A stretch of DNA of 64,000 bases from Lentisphaerota bacterium (GTDB lineage: Bacteria; Verrucomicrobiota; Lentisphaeria; Victivallales; Victivallaceae): contig SUVV01000001.1 of assembly GCA_015061805.1 (NCBI GenBank), positions 1-64,000 of the forward strand, written 5' to 3'. A program made the translations under genes and the position numbers. A model generated the notes under the pieces. It saw nothing but the letters and a program-made list of their open reading frames with translations, had not been told where the DNA came from and did no database searches. Shown one piece after another: positions 9,501-16,520 of this stretch; within the stretch, counting starts at the first letter, position 1, and every line of letters starts with the position of its first letter.

Positions 9501-10229
9501 CGGCTGTACAGTTGGAATTCAGAGGTGCTGAACCTCTCAACCGGCAAATTCGGACTCCCGCCGGATTACCCGCAAATTCCCCGGCACATACAAGGGTTCA
9601 GCGCCGAAATAACGGTCAATTCCGACAAAAGCGCTGATGTCAAAATAACAGAAACACCGGATGGGATCTATGCTGCAGAACTCCGGAGAAAACTTGAAAC
9701 CGCCACCCCGGAAGAGTTGAAACAATTTTTCCAAGCCAAAAGTGCGGCATTTGCCCAGAGTGCAGTTTTCAAAGATTTCAAAAAACTTAACAACAATACA
9801 GCCGTATCCTACACCTTTACGATTCAGGATTTCCTGCAGAAAAACGGTATCTTTCACACCATTGAACTTCCGGGATTCAAGCAGTTGAGTTCCAAACTCA
9901 CGCTCTCCGGCGAAAAGCGGATTTTCCCATGGCAACGGCGCCTCGGCGAAATCATTATGCTCAACTATACGATAACCATTCCTGAAAACCTGAGTTTCAC
10001 CGCCAAAAATACCGTATCATTCAAGAGTGCCACCAATAACGTTCCGGCAGGAACCGTATTGATGACGGTTTCCCGGCAACTCCGTAAAAATACCCGTTCC
10101 TTTATGTTTGTACTTCATCTGCCCTTTGAAACCGTTTCACCGCAGGAGTACCCCCGGCTGCTCAAGCTGAATAAACTGCTGAACACCCCGGCTTTACGTC
10201 AAGTTATCCTCGAAGAAAGGAAAAAATAA
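6534..10229 (+). CDS. Secreted tandem DUF3857-transglutaminase-like protein, second copy degenerate
   Basis: A 1231-residue protein with a Sec signal peptide (MKRFFILLLSTVFIVSGFGA). The first half is DUF3857 (~30-240) followed by a transglutaminase-like core with an intact triad: C328 in HGVCRDKAALL, H368 in YFNHAIVG, D384 in LMDPTFE. The second half repeats this order: a DUF3857-like region (~620-860, SLIISDIRSVKLHSANSWDE), then a transglutaminase-like core at ~890-1000. There the cysteine position reads GNSADRAILYGAL (S923 replaces Cys) and the His is absent, so it should be inactive. ATG 6534 follows AGAGGAA. The gene ends two bases before a metallo-hydrolase gene. Envelope peptide or protein processing is inferred; the family's substrates are unknown. 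Confidence 0.88.
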   Translation: MKRFFILLLSTVFIVSGFGATPDLSVLLKKYPDANMVLLDDQEYIKYNADGSSVSTDSFSYRVLTEKGRNDLRKLAFRFYTGYEKVAVTGLTINKPDGRIITLDPAKLGVVSIDASQMDARIYDPNSKQLSITIPDLEVGDKLNVTVKEECFKSRIPGQWSGFAVLQSNCPVENYTYTIDAPAARPLLSIAVKNEAEGTLKYSRSQKDGRIIYRWQAKNVPQLIPEPGMPPLYACAMRVLTSTAKDWSEIASWYADLCEPKLAAITPEMKIFVKKTVSGKKSDMEKIHALFQYVSQRIRYTGITDEETAPGYEPHDVSLTFERGHGVCRDKAALLASLLKIAGFEAYPVLFMSGYPKDQEVPNIYFNHAIVGVKGKNGEDILMDPTFETTTELLPAYQGNCSYLVAAKKPTTLKRSPVFPAENNLLAIDNQAEVKKNTLYGKVTLDFKGIHDQMYRATFSEWKPEEVRRYFAGALRDIIPGAELKKCTVTPVNVRNMAQPLQVTLEYSAPEIFSPNTVAPIALPEFASRFGTIRNLYNALKLEKRRFPLEALPRAVSEKFTLKLPPQLKVKSLPGNVDLSIPKVLRLSRELNQNGDTISGKNFFAIDTAELTPSDYLKAKSALAKFETASKVLPLAEFTQTPAKTDFTQADYPGADSLIISDIRSVKLHSANSWDEIRTVKRKIFTYGGAVQHSTVNIPYHPLMEDVEISGEFITPDGKKHTLSAKEINRLDAPWATAARRYPAGKILTAAFPGVEPGSVVTCTVKRKVKSEPFFYLEIPSRSTEPVLLRKITAQAAGEDIFSFQIPLEFTYSGNEKQLTASITDQPRIIAEPSTPEQIDCIPVMQLFSGSIPAFVSNLDNALHTKAAVTPEIKTLAEKLKTPAEIHKYVTRNIVEAGPALNEAPWSIFSTPEETLKSGVGNSADRAILYGALCKALNIKFDFIAVSALPEKSQPEHTFKNCNSFERIILYLPDQRLFLNDSSRYAEARRLYSWNSEVLNLSTGKFGLPPDYPQIPRHIQGFSAEITVNSDKSADVKITETPDGIYAAELRRKLETATPEELKQFFQAKSAAFAQSAVFKDFKKLNNNTAVSYTFTIQDFLQKNGIFHTIELPGFKQLSSKLTLSGEKRIFPWQRRLGEIIMLNYTITIPENLSFTAKNTVSFKSATNNVPAGTVLMTVSRQLRKNTRSFMFVLHLPFETVSPQEYPRLLKLNKLLNTPALRQVILEERKK

Positions 10230-10231
10230 CA

Positions 10232-10846
10232 ATGTTCACTGTAAAAACTTTTCCGGTCGGCTCCATCGCCACCAATTGTTCACTCGTCTATTTTGAAGCG
10301 GAAAAACTGCTCCTCGTCATCGACCCCGGCGCCGATGCTGCAGAAATCATCGCTGCAGCAAAGAGTTTTCCCTTTGAAACGGCGCGTATATTGCTCACTC
10401 ACGCCCACGTTGACCACATTTCCGCCTGCGGCGAAGTGGCACGCGCTCTCAATGTGGAAAAGGTCGAAGTTTCCCCTGCCGATGCGGCAATGTACGCCAG
10501 TCCTGAAAACTGCTTTTTCCCCTACTTCCCCCCGGCAAAAGATCTGCCGCCTGTTTCTGACTTCGCCCCCATCCCCGGCGGAAAAGTCCTGAATCTGCCC
10601 GGTCACACCATGGGCGGAAGCGGCTTTCTCTTCAATGACGGCAAAAAACAGATCCTCATCGCCGGAGACACCATTTTCTGCGGTTCGATCGGTCGTACCG
10701 ATCTTCCCGGCGGCGATTACGAAACGCTGATAAATTCGATCAAAAATGAAATTCTGACTCTCCCCGATGAGGTCGAAATAATTTCCGGTCACGGCGGCAG
10801 CACCACCGTCGGCTTTGAACGTAAACATAATCCATACTTAAATTAA
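10232..10846 (+). CDS. MBL-fold metallo-hydrolase (glyoxalase II-like)
   Basis: A 204-residue protein, the compact form common among bacterial YcbL/GloB-like hydrolases. Metal-binding signature THAHVDH (H57, H59, D61, H62), then PGHTMGG, AGDTIF and a final SGHGG give the usual dinuclear site. N-terminal FPVGSIATNCSLVYF and IDPGAD are also typical. Substrate is probably a thioester such as a glutathione- or CoA-type adduct, but the family is broad. It follows the transglutaminase gene by two bases and is surely co-transcribed. Its last codons overlap the outer inverted repeat of an AT-rich palindromic block. Confidence 0.85.
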   Translation: MFTVKTFPVGSIATNCSLVYFEAEKLLLVIDPGADAAEIIAAAKSFPFETARILLTHAHVDHISACGEVARALNVEKVEVSPADAAMYASPENCFFPYFPPAKDLPPVSDFAPIPGGKVLNLPGHTMGGSGFLFNDGKKQILIAGDTIFCGSIGRTDLPGGDYETLINSIKNEILTLPDEVEIISGHGGSTTVGFERKHNPYLN

Positions 10847-10990
10847 AGGTTTTGAATAATGATTATCTTGGGGAAAGGACAAAAACTTTTTGAAAAAAGT
10901 TTATTTTCCTTTCCCCAACCCCCAATCCTTTTTACAAAAACTTTTAAGTATGAATTTCATCTTTTGCTCACGCAAAATATAAAATTCAGC
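10833..10990. repeat. AT-rich nested palindromic block, possibly a small mobile repeat
   Basis: This non-coding block after the metallo-hydrolase holds three nested or adjacent inverted repeats. Outer 10-bp arms CATACTTAAA (10833-10842) and TTTAAGTATG (10943-10952) enclose a long imperfect hairpin, TTGGGGAAAGG at 10868 pairing with CCTTTCCCCAA ending at 10918. A second hairpin follows, with TGAATTTCATCTTTTGC (10951-10967), loop TCAC and a 17-base partner to 10988 (two mismatches). The first hairpin may also end transcription of the upstream genes. Its core, a G-rich arm then AAAACTTTTT, resembles the palindrome at 35527-35578, suggesting a dispersed family. Confidence 0.5.
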
Positions 10991-11029
10991 AATTCAAAAT
11001 TAAGGAAATCAAAATAAAATTTCAGTAAC

Positions 11030-11060
11030 CGGCACGAAAATGCTCAACGAGGGCGTGCCG
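11030..11060 (+). promoter_or_regulatory. Leader hairpin upstream of pyrK-pyrD
   Basis: A perfect 7-bp stem CGGCACG/CGTGCCG encloses a 17-base loop containing CTCAACGAGGG, ending 28 bases before the pyrK start. No U-run follows, so it is not a simple terminator. Its position suits translational or attenuation control of pyrimidine genes. The CNNNGAGG-like loop loosely recalls the PyrR recognition loop. Confidence 0.35.
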
Positions 11061-11088
11061 AACGTAAAATCCAACCAAAGGAATATAT

Positions 11089-11865
11089 ATGAAAGCATTC
11101 ATTGTCAGCAACGAACAGTTGCAAAATGACTACTACCGCATCCGCTTCGATGCACCGGAAATGGCGGCGAAGTCCGGTCCCGGTCAGTTCGTCCACGTCC
11201 GTATCGATGAACGTAACGACAACATCCTCCGCCGCCCTTTCAGCATCCATAACGCTGAAAACGGTCAGATCACCGTCGTCTACAAAGTCGTCGGTACCGG
11301 TACCGAACGGCTCAAAGAAAAACTTCCCGGTGACTCCTGCGACCTTATCGGCCCCGTCGGTGTCGGCTTCTCAACTCCGGATGAGGATGTCATTCCGGTT
11401 GCAGTCTGCGGCGGTTACGGCGCGGCAGCGACCTTCATGCTCACTCAGCGAGCCAAACAGCCGGGAGTACTGCTCCTCGGCGCGCGCAGTGCCGCGGATA
11501 TCATCCTGACAAAAGATTATGAAGAACGCGGCTTTGAAGTCAAAGTCGCCACCGATGACGGTTCAATGGGTCACAAAGGCAGAGTCACCGAACTCATCGA
11601 TCAGCTGCTTGCTGAAAAACCGGGCAGGAAATTCTTTTTCTACGGCTGCGGCCCGCACCCGATGCTGATGGCACTTGCTAAAATTCTCAAAGAACGCAAC
11701 CTTGACGGCGAATTGAGCATCGACCACTTCATGTGCTGCGGTGTCGGCGCCTGCTTCGGCTGTGTGGTCAAAATCGCCGCTCCGGAAACTGCCGACGGCT
11801 GGGTCTACAAACGTTCCTGTGTTGATGGACCGGTTTTCAAACTTGCCGATGTTTACGCTGAATAA
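11089..11865 (+). CDS. pyrK: Dihydroorotate dehydrogenase electron-transfer subunit
   Basis: A 258-residue flavin/iron-sulfur subunit of the class 1B dihydroorotate dehydrogenase, passing electrons from dihydroorotate oxidation to NAD+. The FAD-binding motif RRPFSIHN (~44-51), nucleotide motif CGGYGAAATFML, and the C-terminal [2Fe-2S] cysteines C217, C222, C225 (CGVGACFGC) and C244 (RSCVDGPVF) are all present. ATG follows AAAGGAATATAT. pyrD starts 13 bases downstream, as expected for a heterotetrameric partner. Confidence 0.95.
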   Translation: MKAFIVSNEQLQNDYYRIRFDAPEMAAKSGPGQFVHVRIDERNDNILRRPFSIHNAENGQITVVYKVVGTGTERLKEKLPGDSCDLIGPVGVGFSTPDEDVIPVAVCGGYGAAATFMLTQRAKQPGVLLLGARSAADIILTKDYEERGFEVKVATDDGSMGHKGRVTELIDQLLAEKPGRKFFFYGCGPHPMLMALAKILKERNLDGELSIDHFMCCGVGACFGCVVKIAAPETADGWVYKRSCVDGPVFKLADVYAE

Positions 11866-11878
11866 GGAGATATGAAAA

Positions 11879-12799
11879 ATGGCTGATCTCTCTGTAGATT
11901 TTGGAAAATTCACTCTTAAAAACCCGGTAATGACCGCTTCCGGCACTTTCGGTTACGGCATGGAATACGCTGAATTCTACGACCTCTCCCGCCTCGGCGC
12001 TGTCGTGGTCAAAGGTATCCGCAGCATTCCCTCTCACGGCAACCCCACTCCGCGTATCGCCGAAGTGACTGGAGGTATGCTCAACGCCATCGGACTTCAG
12101 GGCCCCGGCGTGGAAAAATTTCTCCATGATGAGCACTATCTGCCCGGACTCAAAAAGACCGGCGCGACCGTCATCGTCAACATGTGGGGCGTGACCATTG
12201 AGGAATACGCCGAAGTTGCCGCCAAACTCGATGCCAATTCCGATGGCATCACCGCGTTGGAAGTCAACATCTCCTGTCCCAACGTCAAGGCGGGCGGTGC
12301 CGCATTCGGAACCGATTTGAAACTGGCTCATGAAGTCGTTTCTGCCGTCCGCAACGCGACCAAACTCCCCATCATCACCAAACTCAGCCCCAACGTCGGC
12401 AACATCGCCGACTTCGCCCGCGCCGTGGAAGATGCCGGAAGCGATGCCGTTTCCCTCATCAACACCCTGTCGGCAATGGCGATCGACATCAACACCCGCA
12501 AACCGAAAATCGCCAACAAATTTGCCGGATTCTCCGGTCCGGCGGTCAAGCCGGTCGCCGTCCGCATGGTCTACGAAGTTTCCCGCGCGGTAAAAATACC
12601 GGTGATCGGTATGGGCGGAATCTCCAACGGTGCCGATGCGGTGGAATTTCTCCTTGCCGGTGCCGATGCCGTCGCTGTCGGTACGGCGAACTTTGTCGAT
12701 CCGTTTGCCCCGTTGAAGGTAATTCACTTTATCAATGAATACCTCGACAAAAACGGCTTCAAGAGCGTTTCTGAACTGAAACACGCCCTCATCATCTAA
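11879..12799 (+). CDS. pyrD: Dihydroorotate dehydrogenase catalytic subunit, class 1B
   Basis: A 306-residue FMN TIM-barrel enzyme that oxidises dihydroorotate to orotate. Class 1 signatures: NPVMTASGTFGYG near the N-terminus, the active-site loop VNISCPNVKAGG with base C133, and the FMN phosphate region VIGMGGISNGADAVEFLLAGA near the C-terminus. Cys as the base and the neighbouring pyrK identify the NAD+-linked class 1B enzyme. It lies between pyrK and an mrp-like gene with short gaps, so it is probably co-transcribed with both. Confidence 0.96.
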   Translation: MADLSVDFGKFTLKNPVMTASGTFGYGMEYAEFYDLSRLGAVVVKGIRSIPSHGNPTPRIAEVTGGMLNAIGLQGPGVEKFLHDEHYLPGLKKTGATVIVNMWGVTIEEYAEVAAKLDANSDGITALEVNISCPNVKAGGAAFGTDLKLAHEVVSAVRNATKLPIITKLSPNVGNIADFARAVEDAGSDAVSLINTLSAMAIDINTRKPKIANKFAGFSGPAVKPVAVRMVYEVSRAVKIPVIGMGGISNGADAVEFLLAGADAVAVGTANFVDPFAPLKVIHFINEYLDKNGFKSVSELKHALII

Positions 12800-12823
12800 C
12801 CAACTAAAATAAGGAAATATATT

Positions 12824-13672
12824 ATGAGCGAAGAAGAAAAAAACTCCTGTTCCGCCGAAGGCTGTACCAGCGAAGGCGGTTGTTCCGGTGACTGCGGCAG
12901 CTGCTCCGGCTGTCACGATGACCACAAACTTGAACAGAAAATGGCGCAGATCGGACGCAAGATCATCGTCATGTCCGGCAAAGGCGGCGTTGGCAAAAGC
13001 AGCGTTGCCGCGGCAATTGCTTTGAAACTTGCCAAAGCCGGACGCAAGGTCGCATTGCTCGATCTGGACTTCCACGGTCCCAGCCAGCCGACCATTTTCG
13101 GTGCGGCAGAGCTGCAGGCTTCCTATGATGAAGTTGACGGCATCATCCCCATCGAAATCGGCGGCGTAAAACTCATGTCCATCGGTCTGCTGCTGGGAGA
13201 CAACGATCAGGCTGTGGTCTGGCGGGGACCTGCCAAAATGGGCATTGTCAAACAGTTGCTGCAGGATGTCGATTACGGCAAATTGGACGATCTGGTGCTG
13301 GACTTCCCCCCGGGAACCGGCGACGAGATCCTTTCTGCCTGCCAGTTGATCCCCGGCGAAAAGAATGCGATCGTCGTCACCACCCCGCAGGAGGTTTCTC
13401 TTGCCGACTGCCGCAAGTGCATCGACTTCTGCCGGAAACTCGAACTCAACATCCTCGGCGTGGTGGAAAATATGAGCTGCTTCGTCTGCCCGGACTGCGG
13501 CAAATCCCATGCGCTCTTTGCTGCCGACGGCGGAGACAAACTTGCCAAAAAATACAATCTGCCGCTGCTTGCCAAACTGCCGCTTGATCCCCAATTCATG
13601 GAAGCCTGCGACTACGGCACGCTCCCGCAGGATATTGACAAATTCCCGCAGTTCGACAATATTGTAAAATAA
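12824..13672 (+). CDS. mrp: Mrp/NBP35-type P-loop ATPase with Cys-rich N-terminus
   Basis: A 282-residue iron-sulfur cluster carrier ATPase. The deviant Walker A GKGGVGKSS is at 52-60, the switch region LDLDFHGPSQPT follows, and a C-terminal CFVCPDCGKSH carries the CxxC used for the bridging cluster at the dimer interface. Unusually, residues 9-30 hold six cysteines (9, 14, 20, 24, 27, 30) separated by Gly/Ser, resembling the extra N-terminal cluster site of Nbp35-type proteins. Position directly after the iron-sulfur protein PyrK suggests a supply role, but this is inference. Confidence 0.9.
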   Translation: MSEEEKNSCSAEGCTSEGGCSGDCGSCSGCHDDHKLEQKMAQIGRKIIVMSGKGGVGKSSVAAAIALKLAKAGRKVALLDLDFHGPSQPTIFGAAELQASYDEVDGIIPIEIGGVKLMSIGLLLGDNDQAVVWRGPAKMGIVKQLLQDVDYGKLDDLVLDFPPGTGDEILSACQLIPGEKNAIVVTTPQEVSLADCRKCIDFCRKLELNILGVVENMSCFVCPDCGKSHALFAADGGDKLAKKYNLPLLAKLPLDPQFMEACDYGTLPQDIDKFPQFDNIVK

Positions 13673-13685
13673 GGTATAATGTGCT

Positions 13686-14867
13686 ATGAAAAGAAGTGCC
13701 TTTTTGCTCCCTGCCCTGATATTGTTTGCCGGATGTACCAACACGCAGCATATTGACGGCGGAATAATAAATCTTGACACTCCGGTCGCAGAAACTGCTG
13801 CCACGTCCCGCGTCAGTTTACGCCGCGCCAAAAACAAAAGTTTTTCTGTCCGTGCCAATGCGGCAGATGCCGCAACTGGCGTGGCTGACAGCGCCAATTT
13901 TCAACCTCCTGCCGGACGCAAAATGACCTACAACACCCGTCTGGTCATCAATGTTCCCGACACGGTCAAAGGAGTAAAAAGCGCTTCTGCCATAGCCGTA
14001 AAACACGATGGTTACATTACTTACAGCGACAATTCGACCGCCAATATCAAGATCCCGACAGCCAAAGCACAGACTGCCCTCAAGGATTTTGAAAACATCG
14101 GTACAGTCACGTCCAAGACCATCACCGCGAACGATATCACCGAACACTATACCGACACGCAGGTACGCCTGGATAATCTCCGCCGGATGCAGAAGCGTTT
14201 GAGCGAACTGCTCACCCGCGCTTCAAAAGTCGATGATATCCTCCGGATCGAACGGGAACTCTCCCGCGTCACCACCGATCTGGAACGCCATCAGGCGCGG
14301 ATGAATGTCCTCACCAAACAGGTTGAGATGGTCGATTTCCAGATCAATTTCAATGCGGTGGTCTCTCCGGCTGAAATATCCCGGACGATCATCCCGGTCG
14401 ATTGGGTGCGTAACATCGGTTCAACCATCCGCAACGAAACATTTAATTTCACCGGAGACGTTGACGATGCTCCGTTTGATTTTGAACTGCCCGCCGGCTT
14501 CGCCGTCACCATCGGTAAAAAGTATCGTTTCGATGCGACCAATTCCGGTAACGTGGTGCTGAAACTTGAAATTTTTGACAATCTTCCCGGAGCCGATTTG
14601 GCTTTCTATCAAAACCTGATCGAAACCCGACTCAAAAATATCGGCTACACCGATGTCAAGTTCAAGAAAGCTAAAACTGCCGATCAGGTGGAATATCTGG
14701 CGGTCTCCGCCGTTTCCGGCAGCAACGCTTTTAATGCGATGATCGCCATCTATCAGGACGGCTGGATCTGCAAGGATGAAAAAGTTTCCGTACTGGAAAT
14801 TTACGGTCCGGCTGAAAAGATGAAAAAGATCGATGTTGACAAATTCTATCAGAGTTTTGAATTCTGA
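13686..14867 (+). CDS. DUF4349 domain lipoprotein
   Basis: A 393-residue protein with lipoprotein signal LPALILFAGC (lipid-modified C17). The region ~75-230 matches DUF4349: MTYNTRLVINVPD, repeated VKHDGYITYSD and IGTVTSKTITANDITEHYTDTQ, then a coiled-coil hairpin LDNLRRMQKRLSELL ... LERHQARMNVLTKQVEMVDF. The C-terminal ~150 residues are soluble and unassigned. Function of the family is unknown; an envelope-anchored, coiled-coil protein is what can be seen. Starts 13 bases after mrp. Confidence 0.8.
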   Translation: MKRSAFLLPALILFAGCTNTQHIDGGIINLDTPVAETAATSRVSLRRAKNKSFSVRANAADAATGVADSANFQPPAGRKMTYNTRLVINVPDTVKGVKSASAIAVKHDGYITYSDNSTANIKIPTAKAQTALKDFENIGTVTSKTITANDITEHYTDTQVRLDNLRRMQKRLSELLTRASKVDDILRIERELSRVTTDLERHQARMNVLTKQVEMVDFQINFNAVVSPAEISRTIIPVDWVRNIGSTIRNETFNFTGDVDDAPFDFELPAGFAVTIGKKYRFDATNSGNVVLKLEIFDNLPGADLAFYQNLIETRLKNIGYTDVKFKKAKTADQVEYLAVSAVSGSNAFNAMIAIYQDGWICKDEKVSVLEIYGPAEKMKKIDVDKFYQSFEF

Positions 14868-14878
14868 CCGGAGAAAAG

Positions 14879-16444
14879 ATGAGCAGTAAAATCCGTAATA
14901 TCCTCATCCTCTCAACGATTCTTTTGAGCGGAGTGCTCCTGCGTCTGCAAGGATTGTTCCACACGCTTGAATACGATGAGATTTGGACGTTGCAAACATT
15001 TCTTGATCAAAGTTTGCGCCGGATATTTTCAGATTTTGATCTGCCCAACAATCATCCGCTCAACACGATTGCCGTTTGCCTTGCCTACTTCGGCAAAGAG
15101 TGCGCCTGGACGATCCGTCTGGGCGCATTTCTGGCTTCACTCGGCACGATCATTGCCGGATACTTCCTGGGACGGCGGATCGCCGGACGGCAAACCGGAT
15201 TTCTTACTGCGCTGGCGCTGGCAATTCTGCCCGCTTTCGCCGCCCAGGGGTATACCGCGCGCGGCTATTCCGGGCAACTGCTTCTGTTACTTTTGACCAC
15301 GCTCTTTTTGCTGAAAAGCAGAAAATCTTATCTCTGGTCAACACTTGCGCTGATTTCCGGAATTCTGGCGGCGATATCATTGCCGACCTCGGTGCTGTGG
15401 CTGTTTCCGCTCGGCATCATCATCCTGCTCCGGGCGATAAAAAAGAAAAATTTCCGTGACCGTCGATTGTACATCATTTCGATCACCGGAATTTTCAATG
15501 CCGCATGGCTCTTGTACCATTTTGGAAGTTACCGCAAAGGAACTGCGTTCCAAATTCCGCTGACAACGGCTTACGAATACGTTGAATATTTTTTCAAAAT
15601 TTTCAGTTCATGCGGTTTTCCGCTCTATATTCTTTTACTTTGTACTGCATTGCAGTTCCGCAGAAAACTGCTTTGGAGTCTGCTCTTTACGGCGCTGTTT
15701 GCGCCATTGGCAACCCTCTTTACCGCACCCGGTCCATCCCGGGTCTACCTGCCGGGGAGCGCCGCCGGAATTCTGCTTGCGGCAACTGCAATACCGCAAT
15801 TGACCAGACGGCTTAAACAATACCGCAAGATTGGAGCGTATCTGCTCTTTACCGGCTTGCTGATTCCTGCATATATCATAAGTTCCAACCGGCTCCGACG
15901 GGAACCGGACTGGAAAGAGGTCGGCAGATTCGTTTCCCAACTGCCGCAGGCGGTACTTCCATGTTTTACTGCCGTCAACGGATTCCCCGCACAATGGAAC
16001 CGCCCTGACTTTACCGGAGAATTTATCAACCGTCTGCAATATGCTTCCCGGTTGCCGCGCTGCATACTGTTGACTTGCGGTGAAAATATATCCGGTATCG
16101 GCATCAAAGGAGATACGGTCTCCCGGCAGTTACCGGCAAATGCCAAAAAAGTTGAAGATGATACCGCAACATATTACACCGTTGAATTGCAGCAAAGTGA
16201 CCGGTTAATGCCGGGGGAATCAGGATTCATCATGCTCCCGGTACAACCGACGGAACAACTGAACCGGCATGTAAAATATATGCTCCAAAACGGGAATACG
16301 CTGATAATGCTCAATTCATTCCTGACCACTCCGCTGCAAATTCCCGGCAGAAGCGAGCCATATCGTTACCGTTTGTTTGCCGTCACCGCGAATATGGAAG
16401 TAAAAAGTTCACCCGGTATAAAAATATTTATTCCGGCACCATAA
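14879..16444 (+). CDS. GT39-like multi-span membrane glycosyltransferase
   Basis: A 521-residue protein with an N-terminal helix, then an acidic extracytoplasmic loop LEYDEIWTLQTFLDQS and NNHPLNTIA (the YDE and HPLN features of PMT/GT83-type enzymes), followed by roughly ten membrane segments to residue ~340 and a soluble C-terminal domain of ~170 residues. It presumably transfers a sugar from a polyprenyl phosphate on the outer face of the inner membrane. ATG follows GGAGAAAAG 11 bases after the DUF4349 gene, so it ends the pyrK operon. Confidence 0.75.
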   Translation: MSSKIRNILILSTILLSGVLLRLQGLFHTLEYDEIWTLQTFLDQSLRRIFSDFDLPNNHPLNTIAVCLAYFGKECAWTIRLGAFLASLGTIIAGYFLGRRIAGRQTGFLTALALAILPAFAAQGYTARGYSGQLLLLLLTTLFLLKSRKSYLWSTLALISGILAAISLPTSVLWLFPLGIIILLRAIKKKNFRDRRLYIISITGIFNAAWLLYHFGSYRKGTAFQIPLTTAYEYVEYFFKIFSSCGFPLYILLLCTALQFRRKLLWSLLFTALFAPLATLFTAPGPSRVYLPGSAAGILLAATAIPQLTRRLKQYRKIGAYLLFTGLLIPAYIISSNRLRREPDWKEVGRFVSQLPQAVLPCFTAVNGFPAQWNRPDFTGEFINRLQYASRLPRCILLTCGENISGIGIKGDTVSRQLPANAKKVEDDTATYYTVELQQSDRLMPGESGFIMLPVQPTEQLNRHVKYMLQNGNTLIMLNSFLTTPLQIPGRSEPYRYRLFAVTANMEVKSSPGIKIFIPAP

Positions 16445-16448
16445 TATC

Positions 16449-16477
16449 TTGAAATGTACTTAAAATACCGCTATATT
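16449..16477 (+). promoter_or_regulatory. Promoter for the first DUF4838 gene
   Basis: TTGAAA (16449-16454), a 17-base spacer and TATATT (16472-16477), 43 bases before the ATG at 16521. Confidence 0.65.
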
Positions 16478-16520
16478 ATCAGGTCGTTTTGTTTTTAGAA
16501 TAAAATAGGAGATTTTATCA

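Noticed and set aside
11837-13897. Long minus-strand open frame across pyrD and mrp
   Set aside because: pyrD and mrp on the plus strand have diagnostic motifs; the antisense frame has none and starts inside the next gene.
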